Shown here piece by piece: positions 22,380-34,999 of a stretch of 64,000 nucleotides of DNA. Location: positions 57,013,899-57,077,898 of the forward strand of contig CM035163.1 of assembly GCA_020205615.1 (NCBI GenBank), given 5' to 3'. A model generated the notes under the pieces. The model was not told the DNA's origin. It made no database searches and was given only the letters and a program-made list of their open reading frames with translations. The position numbers were made by a program, and so were the translations under genes. The DNA is from Panax quinquefolius (lineage: Eukaryota > Streptophyta > Magnoliopsida > Apiales > Araliaceae). Position 1 is the stretch's first letter; each line of letters begins with the position of its first letter.

Positions 22380-23480
22380 TTCAATAACTGTAATTATCAG
22401 TCATATTATTTTGAAATGACTTATAATAATTTTAAAACATTTATTATAATTTATCATGAATTTTCAAACATCGGAATCATAATTAAATGATTTAAATATT
22501 AAACAATTCTATTACCATTAACATTTAATTAATATTAAACTATTAATGAAACCATTGCCAAAATATTAAAGTTATTGATAATAACTCAAAATACTTTTAA
22601 AGTATTAATATTACCCTTAAATAATTTTTAAAACTTTAAAATCATTTATAAATAATTACCATTAATATTTAAATATTAATGTACTATTTATCAAAATATT
22701 AAAAGTCATTAAGTATAACTTAAAATATTTTTAATTCATTTATATCCTTTTAAATGATTTTAAATTACTAAAACTATTTTTAAACCATTTATTTAATATA
22801 ATTATTAAATAAATTTAATATAATTATTAAATAAATTTAATATTATTAATATTAAATTATTAATGAAATTATCCTTTAAATATTAAAAGTTATATTTTAT
22901 AACTTAAAATACATTAAACACTTTATTTTCATTTAAAATGATTTTTATGATATTAAAATCATTTTGAAACTAATTTATTTAATATAATTATTAAATAACC
23001 TTAATATCATTAATAATAATTAATTAATGAAATTTTCCTTTAAATATTGATAGTTATAATTTATAACTTAAAATATTTCTAAATACCTTATTATTATTTA
23101 AAATGATTTTTAATATAATAAAATCATTTTTACTTAATTTATTTAATTCATTTATTAAATAACTAAATTATCATTAATATTAATTTATTATTGAATTTCA
23201 TCACAAAATATTAAAAGTCATTAAAAATAACTTAAAATATTTTCTTATACCATAATATAATTATAAATGATTTTTCAAGTATTAAAATCATTTTTAAATA
23301 ATTTATTTAATGTAATAATTAAATAAATTAAATACCTTTAATATTCCAAAAATATTAATATTTATAAAATATATTTAAAATAATTAAAAACTAATTTTCA
23401 AACTTTAAAATAATTTTTATAATTTATTTGGTATTTTTAATAATTAAAAACTAATTTTCTATAATTATTTAATAAAATAT
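22380..23480 (-). repeat. AT-rich ~165-bp hairpin repeats in C left LTR
   Basis: Degenerate tandem units recurring about every 164-184 bp (anchors near 22750, 22935, 23098, 23262). Each unit tends to hold AAAATGATTTT/AAAATCATTTT (example 22935-22965), a TTATTTAAT/ATTAAATAA pair, a CATTAATA/TATTAATG pair and an AGTTAT/ATAACT pair. The right LTR (29430-30535) and the F LTR (57290-58015) have the same organisation. Confidence 0.6.
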
Positions 23481-24677
23481 AATTTTTATAAATAATCATT
23501 CCTTAAAGACCACATATAGCTGGCTGTAACTCGGCGCTATATAGGTGTTCTTCGCGTTCTTCATGCAAACCTAGAACACCAAGTGCAGTTATCGAGTGAG
23601 TGGGTTTGACCATGAATAATCTTAGCACAGAGTGTTTCTGAACATGTTGTTGATTACATCGTGTAGGGCTAATGTCACCCTACAAGATCCAACAACAAAC
23701 ATAGCTAACAAGCATGAAATCAACTAGATCTAGGCCTTCAAAAGGACTGTCAGACCTGTTTTTCATTTTCTACGTTACCCAGAAATGAAGAACAATTCGA
23801 TCTATCCACTTTGGGCTTCCACAACTTGCAATCCTATTGATGTTTATGTGATTTAAGACTTCTTGGTTGTAGCTAGCATGCAAGAGAGTAGATCTATTAC
23901 ATAAAATACAAATAACATCAACATAATCAACTGCTATGATCCGGTCAAACCATGTCAGTCGACATGTTCATAGGTTTTCTGGGTTGCCCAGAAAATCGAA
24001 TCCGTGATCAAGCTACTTACTTTGACCAGCCACTACATCAAATATATATGTTATTTAGATGATCTAGAAGCTTTAAACTATATTCCATATACAAGATTAC
24101 AACTTTATTACAACAACAAGAACAAAACAACTAACACATGCAAGATCTAGCCACATGAACATACTGTCAGAGCATTCTGGGCTGCCTAGAATTGCATGGT
24201 CAATGCTGGTCAACGTGGTTTGACTATGAATAACTTGCAATCTAGACCAGATATAAGCTTGATTCTTGCTCCAGATTAAAGAGCACATAACAGACTACAC
24301 ATTATAACTTAAAAACAACAAAAATCATAGACGAGCAAGGATCTGTGGCCACTGACATTCGTTGTCAGACCACAGTTTGAACTTTTTCTAGATTTTGTAA
24401 AATTTTAAACCCAGATCATCATTATACACTATATATAACATGTTTAACACAAAAAATTTCACATCTAACAATAGATCAAAGATCAAAATTTTAGTTTAGG
24501 TTTTATACCTTTCTTAGCTTAATCTAGATTCTGGCCTTCTGATTTGTTAATGAAAGTAGTAGGGCTTGTCTAAGGGACTGATATACATATATATTTCGTG
24601 GGTTTGAGCTTGATGGAGGTAGGTTGGGAGTTTGAATAAAAATAGGCAAAAATGTGGTTTTCTCTCTCACTTGAATC

Positions 24678-24685
24678 TATATATA
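24678..24685 (-). promoter_or_regulatory. Putative TATA box of C left LTR
   Basis: A TATATATA run followed on the minus strand by AGATTCAAGTGAGAGAGA, a pyrimidine/purine-rich leader-like start. It lies just downstream of the telobox cluster. Weak evidence, because TA runs are common here. Confidence 0.35.
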
Positions 24686-24867
24686 TTGTGTTGTAATGCA
24701 TGTACTAATGAATGGGGCTGATTGCTAGAATTATTCATCATGTGAGAAAGTCAAGAGTTGGTTTACCAACTAAAGTTTTGGTTAGTCTTGCAAGTAACTT
24801 ACTAAATAAAAAAGGTAGTTTGGTCTTTTTGATCATGATTTTAATGGCTCTATTGTAATCTTGACAA

Positions 24868-25560
24868 ACCCTTAGGGTTTGATCCTTAGGGTTTAACCCT
24901 AAGGTTTAGCACATAGCATTTGTAGGATTTCCAATTAGGGTTAGAATAAAAAAAATTTAGTTTCTAAAATTTATAATTAGGGTTTCCTTAATTAGATTAG
25001 GGTTCTAATTATACATGAATATTAGGGTATTATATACTAATTATAATTATCCTTACTAATTTAGCAATTAGGATTTATAATTTTGGTAATTAGGGTTGCC
25101 AAATCACAATTAGGGTTTATAATTCAAACATTAGGGTTTCTAGAAATTAATATATCTAAATGTTAATTAGGGTTGACCTAATTAATCATAAAATCATATA
25201 ACACAGTTATGTAATAGTCTTAAACTCACAATTGAGTTTCAAATTAGGGTTTTAATCTACAATTAGGGTCTCTTATAATTAGGTTTTTTTTTCTAATTAA
25301 TGTTAATATTTATAATAATGGTCATAAATCATATAACACAATTATAAAACAATCGTGTACTCTAATTTGGATCTCAAATTAGGATTTAGCACAGTAAAAC
25401 TAGGGTTTTCAAATACTGCACCATAATTGACCAACCATGGTCAGTCCACATACATACAGTACATATTTATAGCACTGAAAAATCAAATTATAATTAATAT
25501 TATATTATTATTCTCATTCCCTAATCAAAATCCAAAATTAGGGTTTGGATTCCATATCTG
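24868..25560 (-). promoter_or_regulatory. Telobox cluster in U3 of C (left LTR)
   Basis: About eleven TTAGGGTT motifs on the plus strand in roughly 700 bp, i.e. AACCCTAA on the element strand (telobox core AAACCCTAA), mostly in the context AATTAGGGTTT. One pair forms the perfect palindrome CCTTAGGGTTTAACCCTAAGG minus its outermost base (about 24885-24904). The cluster lies upstream of the putative TATA box. Confidence 0.6.
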
Positions 25561-25814
25561 ATTTATCTGCCATACTTAACATTATTAATTAAGTTAAAAT
25601 AATTAACTTAATAATTTGTACTAAAATTCATATAATAAAATAATTATTATATTTATTCTAAATATCATTTTATATATTATTTAAATAATATATAATTATA
25701 TTTTCATGGAAAATAAAAACATTTTTACAATAAAATTAAATATTATTTATAATGATCAATAATTCTAAAATAAAATCATTTGTAAATACTCATGTAATAA
25801 ATATATTTTAGTTA

Positions 25815-25915
<101 letters not shown>

Positions 25916-26017
25916 TATTACCTTTGCATATATTTCCCCATATTTATCTTAATAATAATAAAAAAATTATACGCAAAATTTTTGATTTATTTATATAGAA
26001 AATATCGGGTTGTTACA

Positions 26018-26284
26018 TTCACCCTCCTTTATAAAGATTTCGTCCCCGGAATCACGTACCGTTTTAAAACCCATACCTACCACGGTACATAGCATACACA
26101 ATCATTGCAAGTAGATCTCAACCAACATTGATCGAACTGATCTTTAACTATTCACATAAAGCTTATCTATCTGATTAAACGGAAATTAGATTTATAAAAG
26201 AACTCAAATTCCTCCTTCAAAATTTATTTATAAAATAATTTACTATATATATAAGAAAATCATATATAAGAAAATAAAATTGAT
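26018..26284 (-). other. PPT-side interior of C, no gene
   Basis: About 270 bp between the gag remnant and the left LTR. The stretch next to the LTR (TTCACCCTCCTTTATAAAG on plus) is the PPT region, similar to those of D and F. There is no trace of protease, RT or integrase. Confidence 0.6.
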
Positions 26285-26347
26285 TAGAATAATACCTGGA
26301 GTTGCATTCTCAGCTGCTACCGTATCTTGAGCTATCATACTGAAGAC

Positions 26348-27031
26348 TCATGTGGTTGGTTCTACTGGTTCATTTGTTGAAGTTGGTCCCGTTGTCGCCA
26401 ATGTCCTATTACCTTTTCCCGTATTCGCATTCCTTGCCTCCCTTCCCCGTTTTGGACAATCTTTCACCTTATGTTCCATTGATTCACAAATAAAACATCA
26501 ACTATACATTCTCAGATTGGGGTAGTTGGGAGAGATATGTCCCTTCTGCCCACACTTATAACATGCAAACTTACCTTTAAGACACTCTCCCGAGTGATTC
26601 TTTCTGTAATTTCTACACTGCATAACATGTTTCTTTCCACCTCCTAGCCTAATTTCGGTATTCCCAAAATTATCTCCTTTTCTTTTTCCAGTCCTACTAC
26701 CACTACACCCTTTTCCAGCTCTAGCTTGATTTGTCTCCCACCAAAAATTTGTCCCCCCTTTCATTGTATAGGTGACAAAAGTTATCTTTTGTCCCTCTAT
26801 TACTCCAGCTATCACAAATGCTTCCACAGGGTCAGTTGATCCTGGCGTTCCAACTGCCTTGAAGTCTTTGAAGTTTGCTAATCAATTTTCTAGCTGATTT
26901 TCCACGGCTAATATTCCATTCTGCATATCTTGAGCGACCATATTCGTAAAATTCTCTATCGGGTCTGGTTGTCCTCCAGCTTTATCGTCCGGTTCTTAAG
27001 TCCGTTGATTTTGTTTTCGTCTTGGCAGCAT
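26348..27031 (-). pseudogene. gag: Gag remnant of C (Tekay/Del type)
   Basis: Minus-strand frame from ATG at 27031 (MLPRRKQNQRT) to a TGA at 26348, with in-frame stops after residue 11, around residue 50, and at 26498-26500 (likely CGA to TGA). Visible: the FKDFKAVGTPGSTDPVEA entry of the capsid domain, then after an internal deletion QKITFVTYTMKGGTNFWWE. Zinc-knuckle region follows: CRNYRKNHSGEC, CYKCGQKGHISPNY with the last Cys lost, and CFICESMEHKVKDC, a complete CX2CX4HX4C. This is the gag pattern of Tekay/Del chromoviruses. Pol is absent. Confidence 0.75.
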
Positions 27032-27995
27032 TATCTGATTAATCATAATTTTATCTTTCATCAACTTACCTTCTATATCTTAGGATATATACATAACGAG
27101 AAATTTTCTACTCGAATAATCATATATTCAAAATATTATATTTTAAAAACTTTGGTTTACTGTATTAACCAGTGCTCAGATAATTGATTACTATCTTTAT
27201 ACCAACTTATTTCATTAATCCAACATCGATTCATATTCATAACACTTGACATTCTATAACACATACTGCTTTAAACATCCGTTATCCCTTTGTGACTCAA
27301 AAGTCGGGAATCGCTGCCACAACTTATATAGAAGTTGAGAATATTACCTTATACAGACATACTTATCATGTACACAACACAGAATTATACATATTCAACT
27401 AATACTAATACCATTTATTTCTTACGCCTTCACTAAAGATCAATTGCCTAGTAATCTATCTATTACCATCATCCTCAATAATCCAATCACACCAAACTAT
27501 ACCTAGTTCGTCCAACTTACAACACATTATGAGTTTAAGAACTCACCAGAAACATTTGAGTTCAAGAACTCAACATTGACCACATATTCTTTAACTATAC
27601 TTTACCTATCAGTTATATTATCGTTTCTGGGTCCGGTACTGTACTTTTCCATACTAACCACCTTATCAGGGTCGCTTTCAATGTGAGCCTCTATTTCAGC
27701 TATTGGCTGCGATATTAGCTCGGGTGTATAGAGGTTGACTCTTTCTTTATGACCTGAGGGTATCCTAATCCTTATCCCACATAACAACTAACCACAAACT
27801 ATCTTGATTAACAAAGAATATATACACACAGCAAATAATAGTTTTATATAAGTTATCTTTTATTTGATTTGACGATGAACTTATTCAATTCATCTCATTT
27901 TTAAACTCTATATGAGTTATTTGTATTTTCAATGTTTCCCTCTGTTCTAAGGTTATAGCCTAAGGTCTATCCCACCTAAGATTTCTAACCCTATA
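27032..27995 (-). other. Leader of C; only a weak 61-codon ORF
   Basis: About 960 bp between gag and the PBS. It holds a minus-strand ORF at 27602-27787 of 61 codons with a charged, coding-like composition but no recognised motif. Repeated 'gagtt(t/c)aagaactca' phrases occur at 27530-27570 and recur in the F interior. Confidence 0.4.
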
Positions 27996-28007
27996 GCTCT
28001 GATACCA
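27996..28007 (-). other. Primer-binding site of C (tRNA-iMet)
   Basis: Minus strand TGGTATCAGAGC, three bases from the right LTR (28011). Perfect 12-base match to the usual plant initiator tRNA-Met site, and it fixes the element orientation. Confidence 0.9.
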
Positions 28008-28185
28008 TATTGTAAAGCCCCCAAATCCAGGTACTTGAAACCCGAACTCGGTGCTTCACGATACCATTTCTATTAGCGGAATAATACTAATAATAATAAC
28101 AATAATATAATTACTAAACTTAATTTACATAGTTATCAGAGTCTATTCCCAAGTACGTAACCTTTAATACATTCATTACATGATG

Positions 28186-28221
<36 letters not shown>

Positions 28222-28835
28222 TAATAATATATCATCCTTATCATAATAAAGTAAACTATTACATAACATATCATAAAAACTCATTCAGCAACCTTCTTTT
28301 TTCCTTTATTCTTGACAGAGCCTTCCGGTTGTTCACACTTACCTGAAAACATTTAAATTAAGAAAGGATGAGCATTTGAGTGCCCAGTAAGTAATAGCAA
28401 TTATATATATATATAAGCTGAAAGAATTTAAATGTTTTCTTTATACTACCCTTCTACAACAAATCAATAGTTGTGAAGTAATTCTAAACTGATAAGAATA
28501 ACATAAGAACTCTCTACCAATTTTTTAAAACTATGTACTAACTATAAATAGGGTTAAGGTGACATACTATGAACATTGTTTTCAGTTTTCGAATAGATTT
28601 AGCAGAACTTCATCCGCAAACCGTCATAACTTACGGGCACGGAGGGTGATCAGCCTGTTGTACCCTGTATTGATCAATACTACATACAAGAACGATATTA
28701 TTGTTCACTCTGGCTGCCTTGGGCACATAAAATTTTTTCCATGAATGGGATGTTCATACTTGTCGGGGTTCCAAACCAAAGAAATTCGGTTAGATAATGG
28801 TAAGGTTTTATCTTGTTCAACAATAATCTATAATT

Positions 28836-28876
<41 letters not shown>

Positions 28877-29429
28877 TAATTAACAAAGGTGTATCAACAT
28901 GTGATTAAATACAATGATTATCCGAGTGGGGACACTTGTATAACCATTTATAGAAATTAACGAACAGAATATATATCTGAATTACCATATACTAACATGT
29001 TGATAATTAATGAGCGTATATAATATAGGGTTAATAATATGTACAATAATAATATAAGTCTGAAACATTCTTACTTATGTCCATTGCATAAAGAAAATGC
29101 AAAGGTAGGATACTTGCCTGGTCTGCTGCTTATAAAATGCAACTTAGTTTTATCTTTTATATCATGACCTATCATTAATCAGATCATTCGTTCGATTAGA
29201 ACGATATACTATATCACATAGTATTGCATTTCGCAGTCAGCACATAACATAATCACATTATCACACATGTTCAACAGTCATTGGATCACAAACAAACATT
29301 AACACAATCAAAATATCTAAGTCCAGATCAATTTCGAAAAATATTCGGATTCTATTGGCGGCTTTATCGGTATTTATCGAGTCTAAGACTCTATCCAAAG
29401 AGTTCAATAACTGTAATTATCAGTCATAT

Positions 29430-30535
29430 TATTTTTAAATGACTTATAATAATTTTAAAATATTTATTATAATTTATCTTGAATTTTCAAACATCGAATC
29501 ATAATTAAATGATTTAAATATTAAACAATTCTATTATCATTAACATTTAATTAATATTAAACTATTAATGAAATCATTGCCAAAATATTAAAGTTATTGA
29601 TAATAACTCAAAATACTTTTAAAGTATTAATATTACCCTTAAATGATTTTTAAAATATTTAAAATCATTTATAAATAATTCCATTAATATTTAAATATTA
29701 ATGTACTATTTATCAAAATATTAAAAGTCACTAAGTATAACTTAAAACATTTTTAATTCATTTATATCCTTTTTAAATGATTTTTAAATTAATAAAATCA
29801 TTTTAAACCATTTATTTAATATAATTATTAAATAAATTTAATATCATTAATATTAAATTAATATCATTAATATTAAATTGATATCATTAATATTAAATTA
29901 TTAATGAAATTATCCTTTAAATATTAAAAGTTATATTTTATAACTTAAAATACCATTAAACACTTTATTTTCATTTAAAATGATTTTTATGATATTAAAA
30001 TCATTTTTAAACTAATTTATTTAATAAATTTATTAAATAACCTTAATATCATTAATAATAATTAATTAATGAAATTTTCCTTTAAATATTAATAGTTATA
30101 ATTATAACTTAAAATATTTCTAAATACTTTATTATTACTTAAAATGATTTTAATATAATAAAATCATTTTTACTTAATTTATTTAATTCATTTATTAAAT
30201 AATTAAATTGTCATTAATATTAATTTATTAATGAATTTCATCACAAAATATTAAAAGTCATTTAAAATAACTTAAAATATTTTCTTATACCATAATATAA
30301 TTTTAATTAATTTTTCAAGTATTAAAATCATTTTTAAATAATTTATTTAATGTAATAATTAAATAAATGAAATACCTTTAATATTCTAAAAATATTAAAG
30401 ATTTATGAAATATATTTAAAATAATTAAAAACTAATTTTCAAACTTTAAAATAATTTTTTATAATTTATTTGGTATTTTTAATAATTAAAAACTAATTTT
30501 CTATAATTATTTAATAAAAATATAATTTTTATAAA
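29430..30535 (-). repeat. AT-rich ~165-bp hairpin repeats in C right LTR
   Basis: Same organisation as 22380-23480, including AAAATGATTTT/AAAATCATTT-type pairs and TTATTTAAT/ATTAAATAA pairs. Small unit-level differences between the two LTRs are visible, such as an added run of ATCATTAATATTAA motifs near 29840-29890. Confidence 0.55.
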
Positions 30536-30539
30536 TAAT

Positions 30540-30568
30540 CTGTCGCTAAAGACCACCTATAGCGACAG
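30540..30568. repeat. GTCGCTA inverted repeat in C LTR
   Basis: CTGTCGCTA (30540-30548) and TAGCGACAG (30560-30568) form a perfect 9-bp inverted repeat, followed by a partly overlapping ACCTATAG/CTATAGGT pair. F has a related stretch near 58019-58062; the left LTR of C has a decayed version near 23510-23550. Similar GTCGCTA words occur in subterminal repeats of CACTA-type DNA transposons, so an old embedded fragment is possible. Confidence 0.4.
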
Positions 30569-32423
30569 AACCGTCACTATAGGTGTTCTTCGCGTTCTTC
30601 ATGCAAACCTAGAACACCAAGTGCAGTTATCAAGTGAGTGGGTTTGACCATGAATAATTCTTAGCACAGAGTGTTTCTGAACATGTTGTTGATTAGATCG
30701 TGTAGGGCTAATGTCAGTCTACAAGATCCAACAACAAACTTAGCTAACAAGCATGAAATCAACTTGATCTAGGACTTCAAAAGGACTGTCAGACCTGTTC
30801 TTCATTTTCTACGTTACCCAGAAATGAAGAACAGTTCGACCTGTCCACTTTGGGCTTCCACAACTTGCAATCATATTGATGTTTATGTGATTTAAGACTT
30901 CTAGGTTGTAGCTAGCATGCAAGACAGTAGATCTATTACATAAAATACAAATAACATCAACATAATCAACTGTTATGATCCGGTCAAACCATGTTAGTCG
31001 ACATGTTCATAGGTTTTCTAGGTTGCCTAGAAAATTGGATCCGTGATCAAGCTACTTACTTTGACCAGCTACTACATCAAATATATATGTTATTTAGATA
31101 ATCTAGAAGCTTTAAACTATATTCCATATACAAGATTACAACTTTATTACAACAACAAGAACAAAACAACTAACACCTGTAAGATCTAGCCACATGAACA
31201 TACTATCAGAGCATTCTGGGCGATTTCTGGGCTGCCCAGAATTGCATGGTCAATGTCGGTCAACGTGGTTTGACCACAAATAACTTACAATCTAGACCTG
31301 ATATAAGCTTGATTCTTGCTCCAGATTAAAGAGCACATAACAGACTACACATTACAACTTAAAAACAACAAAAATCATAGACGAGCAAGGATCCGTGGCC
31401 ACTGACATTCGTTGTCAGACCACAGTTTGAACTTTTTCCAGATTATGTAAAATTTTAAATCTGAGCCTCTAGATTTTATGGACTAACATGTAGCAACCCA
31501 GATCATCATTATACACTATATATAACATGTTTAACACAAAAATTTTAACATCTAACAACAGATCAAAGATCAAATTTTTAGTTTAGGATTTATACCTTGT
31601 CGACGTCGAGATTTTTTAGTGTCCCTTTTCGTTACTTATTCTTTGGTGTTCTCATGTTAATGTGAGAATTGTTTAAAAAAACAAGTGAAACAGGTCCGAC
31701 ATGTATAATGTCGACGATTTGACTTTGAAAGTCGCTAGTTGGTGTATTTAACTGGTTGCACCAACGCAACCGAAAAAGGTTTGCACATTGACCCAGTGAT
31801 ATAACACTGCTAAACGGGTCTGTGAAACCGAGATTTATTTGAGTTCGGGGGCTTGATTATGCAGAGGGAAGGTGTTAGGCACCCCCCGGCATCCGTGTTG
31901 CCACGGTGACCGCCACTTTTCAAGAAATTGTTATATAAATGTGTGTGTGTGTGTGTCGATCAATGTGCAATTATTTGGAAGTAGTGTTATGCCTCGTTCG
32001 TACCTATATACAAAAGGTTTGAATTTATAGAAAAATTCAGTTTTAATCAGATATATTAATGATGTTTTGTAAAAAGAGGTTTTTCAAACCCTGTGCTCAA
32101 TAGTAATTGAGGCCTTTGATACTTCCATTTTATTATTAAATGTTCGACTTGTTTGCTTTTTTTTTCGAGATGCGAGGCATCTTCGAGAAAATAATATACA
32201 GCAGTGCCAAACTCTTCATGGGCATAACAGCCATCCAAGGAAATTAGACACTGTAAATAATGTACAAGTCGCTTTATAATTTGAAAAATGTCCATCACGA
32301 GAACCGAATCTAGATTCAATAAATTTGAATATGTGATCACATGATTCCTAGGCTCACATGATCAATTTGATGTAAAAGCGAAGATAGCGATTATATATAT
32401 AAAAGTCAGTAAATATATATATC

Positions 32424-32483
32424 TGAGACATGATCAACCACCACGAAGCAACTCCATGGGGATCTAAATATAAATATATAAAA

Positions 32484-32529
<46 letters not shown>

Positions 32530-32740
32530 ACATGATCAACCACCATGAAGTAAACTCCAGGTGGGACGAAATATAAATAAAGCTGTAAAAGCAATCAACT
32601 GCCACGAAGTAAACTCCAGGCAGGATGAAATGTAAATAAAGTTGTAAAAGCAATCAACTGCCACGAAGTAAACTCCAAAAGGCAGGATTATATAAATGTA
32701 AATAAAAGTTGTAAAAAGCCCGCAAGTAAACTCAAACTAA
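32424..32740 (-). repeat. Hairpin array 2, 3' LTR of B
   Basis: About five units with conserved centre CGAAGTAAACTCC flanked by complementary stems: CCACC/GGTGG (32540-32564), CTGCC/GGCAG (32599-32623), another CTGCC/GGCAG about 60 bp on, then a decayed unit. Units are linked by AAATGTAAATAAAG spacers. A long TA run (32485-32527) separates units one and two. Confidence 0.7.
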
Positions 32741-32752
32741 CTAAAAATGTAA

Positions 32753-32791
<39 letters not shown>

Positions 32792-32794
32792 AAA

Positions 32795-32857
32795 GCGGCT
32801 AAACGGATATGATATGTAAATCATAAGCTCATCTGATATGTAGGATATAAAATTAGG

Positions 32858-32904
<47 letters not shown>

Positions 32905-32960
32905 AGTAAACGCTTCAGACATAAATCTAGGCTCAATCGAGGCATAACTCGATAATGTTA
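32795..32960 (-). repeat. Double-hairpin array 1, 3' LTR of B (eroded)
   Basis: Counterpart of 5998-6248 in A, in inverse orientation, with three eroded units broken by TA microsatellites. GCTCATC cores and CTTCAGACATAAATCTAGG-type hairpins remain. Confidence 0.5.
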
Positions 32961-33322
32961 GTCCATATATAAAATATATACATATATATAAGTATATATA
33001 CAAACAGAAATGAAAACCACGGACCGAAGTTTCGGCAAACACACAAAACACGACTCTCAATGTGTATAACAGTGTGTGCTAATATGAAAAGAAAGGCTTT
33101 ATAGAATGTAAGAAGGCTTACAGTGGGCTGTCAATGTAGACTTCTATGACTCTATGTGGATAAACACTCAGCTCCTGACGGATAAAAGTATAGCTATATG
33201 TGAGCTAACAAATGTTTAAACTGAGGAAACACTCAATATGGGTGTGTACAGAATAAATTAGACAGGGCTTCCTCGTCTTTTCTCACTCTTTTCTCCTCCC
33301 AAATGGTTGACCCCAAGGTCTA

Positions 33323-33330
33323 TATTTATA
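33323..33330 (-). promoter_or_regulatory. TATA box of B 3' LTR
   Basis: Minus strand TATAAATA inside TCTATAAATATAGA (6-bp arms around AA). The same motif is at 51098-51105 in the 5' LTR. It is homologous to 5632-5639 in A. Confidence 0.55.
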
Positions 33331-34220
33331 GATCGATGGCATAAGTGTACTGCTGCGTAGCCGTGAGTTACACTTCTGCTGGGTTGGTCGAGGTGTCCCC
33401 GGGCTTCGCGGGTCCCGTCGTCTCAAAGTACGTACACTCGTGCACTGTAATGCCTACTCGAACTTGCAGAACTTCAATTCGAGCATCCGAACGAGGTATA
33501 TGTGACCTTCTTCGGACTGCTTGTGTCGAGAATTATGCAATGACATTGATTAGAGATTGTACAAAGTCAGGAAGAGGGGACCATGCCCATAGTCTTCAAG
33601 CTTCAAATTCTATCCAGTATACTGCCACGCACAATAGTCACTCAGGATTGTAACTCCTCGGTTCTTGTGGGACATTGTTGTATGTATGTATGTATGAAGT
33701 GTTGAGACGACGCGCAGGTGTTGACATGGCAAGATGACGTTTGACTCCTCACCGGGGTTATCGTCAGTTTGAGTTGAAAATAGACGTTGCTCAAGGTTAC
33801 ATTTGAGATTGGACTGCTGCAAGTGTTTGAATGCCGCAAGGTCATCTTGTGAGTGTGCTGTCTACCCGTTGTTAGCTCCGGGTCTGAGGGATGAGTGCCT
33901 TGGCAGGAGGTCTTAGATTGAAGCTGATAGCATGTGTTTGTAATAAGCATTTCTGGAGTTATCACCGGAACTGCAAAAGCATTCCTCTGGGTTATCGCCA
34001 AGGAAGAAACTCGAGGTTGTCTCCGAGGTTGGAAATGATCCTTACGGTGTGTGTTCCGGGGTTGGAAATGATGTTCCCGGTGTGTGTCCCGGGTTTTGAA
34101 CTTGAACTTCCGATTGTATCCGGAATGGATGTAATCTGTCTTCCAGGGTTATCTCCGAAAGATGAATTTGCCTTCCTGCAATGTCAGTAACAGGCGTGCA
34201 GAAAATTTTGAGTGTCTACA

Positions 34221-34235
34221 GATGCCCCTCTTTAT
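34221..34235 (-). other. Polypurine tract of B
   Basis: Minus strand GATAAAGAGGGGCATC directly precedes the LTR start TGTAGACAC. It serves as the plus-strand DNA primer site. Confidence 0.75.
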
Positions 34236-34599
34236 CATATTCATGCAATGCAAGGCATGTATAGGATAAAGAATCCTAGACACTTGAAATGCAAGTAAGA
34301 TAAGCATGATGCTATTTGCAGCAATATGATGCAAATGTATGATGAATGATGGAAATGATTGTCGGTTCCCTGGTAATCCTGCCGGGATGACATTTAGTGA
34401 TGGCTTGGACATGCGATCCAAGTCTTCAAGGATGTTGACGTTGGGGCTATCACCAAAGTCTCGAATCCTAGACACTGGCTTATATTCCATAGAGGTGCCT
34501 CTTGTGTGCAAGAGATCTGTAGGGATAAAGCTTTGTCTTTTTGAGAATGTGTATAACATATTCCCTCATTCTGTCGGAGATAATGCCAACAGTCTGTTG

Positions 34600-34995
34600 T
34601 TGTCAGGGTTGTCTGACCTTCGCTGATGTGTGTATCACCAGATAGATCCCTGCTGAGTGCATTGTCAAGGTTTCTTGACCTTCATTGATGTATGTGTCAA
34701 TGGTCGCACTGCGTTGTAAACCACCGCCGGGGATACGTGGATAAGTTGCTTCGATGGGTTTACTTGCCATCGGCTGAAATGACGTCAAGGCTGCTTGACC
34801 CTCATTGATGTGTGTATCAATGGTTGAGAATGCGTTGTAACCCCCGCCGGGGATACGTAGATGCTTGAAAGATGTGCGTTCTGACCCCCGTCGGGTATAC
34901 TTCATAAGTTTATAACTTCGGCGTTGTAACCCCCATCGGGGAGGTTTAACATTTCGTGGTTTTGGCGTTGTAACTCCCGTCGGGGAGGTTTAGGG
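34600..34995 (-). repeat. GC-rich palindrome cluster near the 3' end of B
   Basis: Five copies of a GTTGTAACCCCCGNCGGGG-like phrase (about 34718, 34841, 34884, 34930, 34974), each a CCC(C)/GGGG hairpin. Interspersed are CATTGA/TCAATG hairpins at about 34683-34702 and 34803-34822. The unit arrangement suggests a duplicated segment of about 120 bp. Non-coding; role unknown. Confidence 0.6.
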
Positions 34996-34999
34996 TTGT

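Larger units (their letters stand above)
31598..34220 (-). repeat. 3' LTR of B
   Basis: 2623 bp, from TGTAGACACTC at 34220 to CGTCGACA at 31598 on the element strand. TATA motif at 33323-33330. It is shorter than the 5' LTR, mainly in the TA-rich and hairpin-array part (32424-32960). Confidence 0.9.

Noticed and set aside
24868..25560. TTAGGGTT-rich stretch as an interstitial telomere tract
   Set aside because: Motifs are dispersed in AATTAGGGTTT contexts, not contiguous TTTAGGG arrays, and they are conserved in position within an LTR family; telobox-like promoter sequence is more likely.
32354..32653. Plus- and minus-strand ORFs rich in Tyr-Ile repeats across LTR TA tracts (also 50161-50692)
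   Set aside because: They are translations of TA/TG microsatellites and hairpin arrays, with no independent coding sign.
33345..33653. 102-codon plus-strand ORF in the B 3' LTR and its partner at 51136-51474
   Set aside because: It lies antisense over the U3/TATA region, has no motif and is not the same frame in both LTRs; treated as a shadow.
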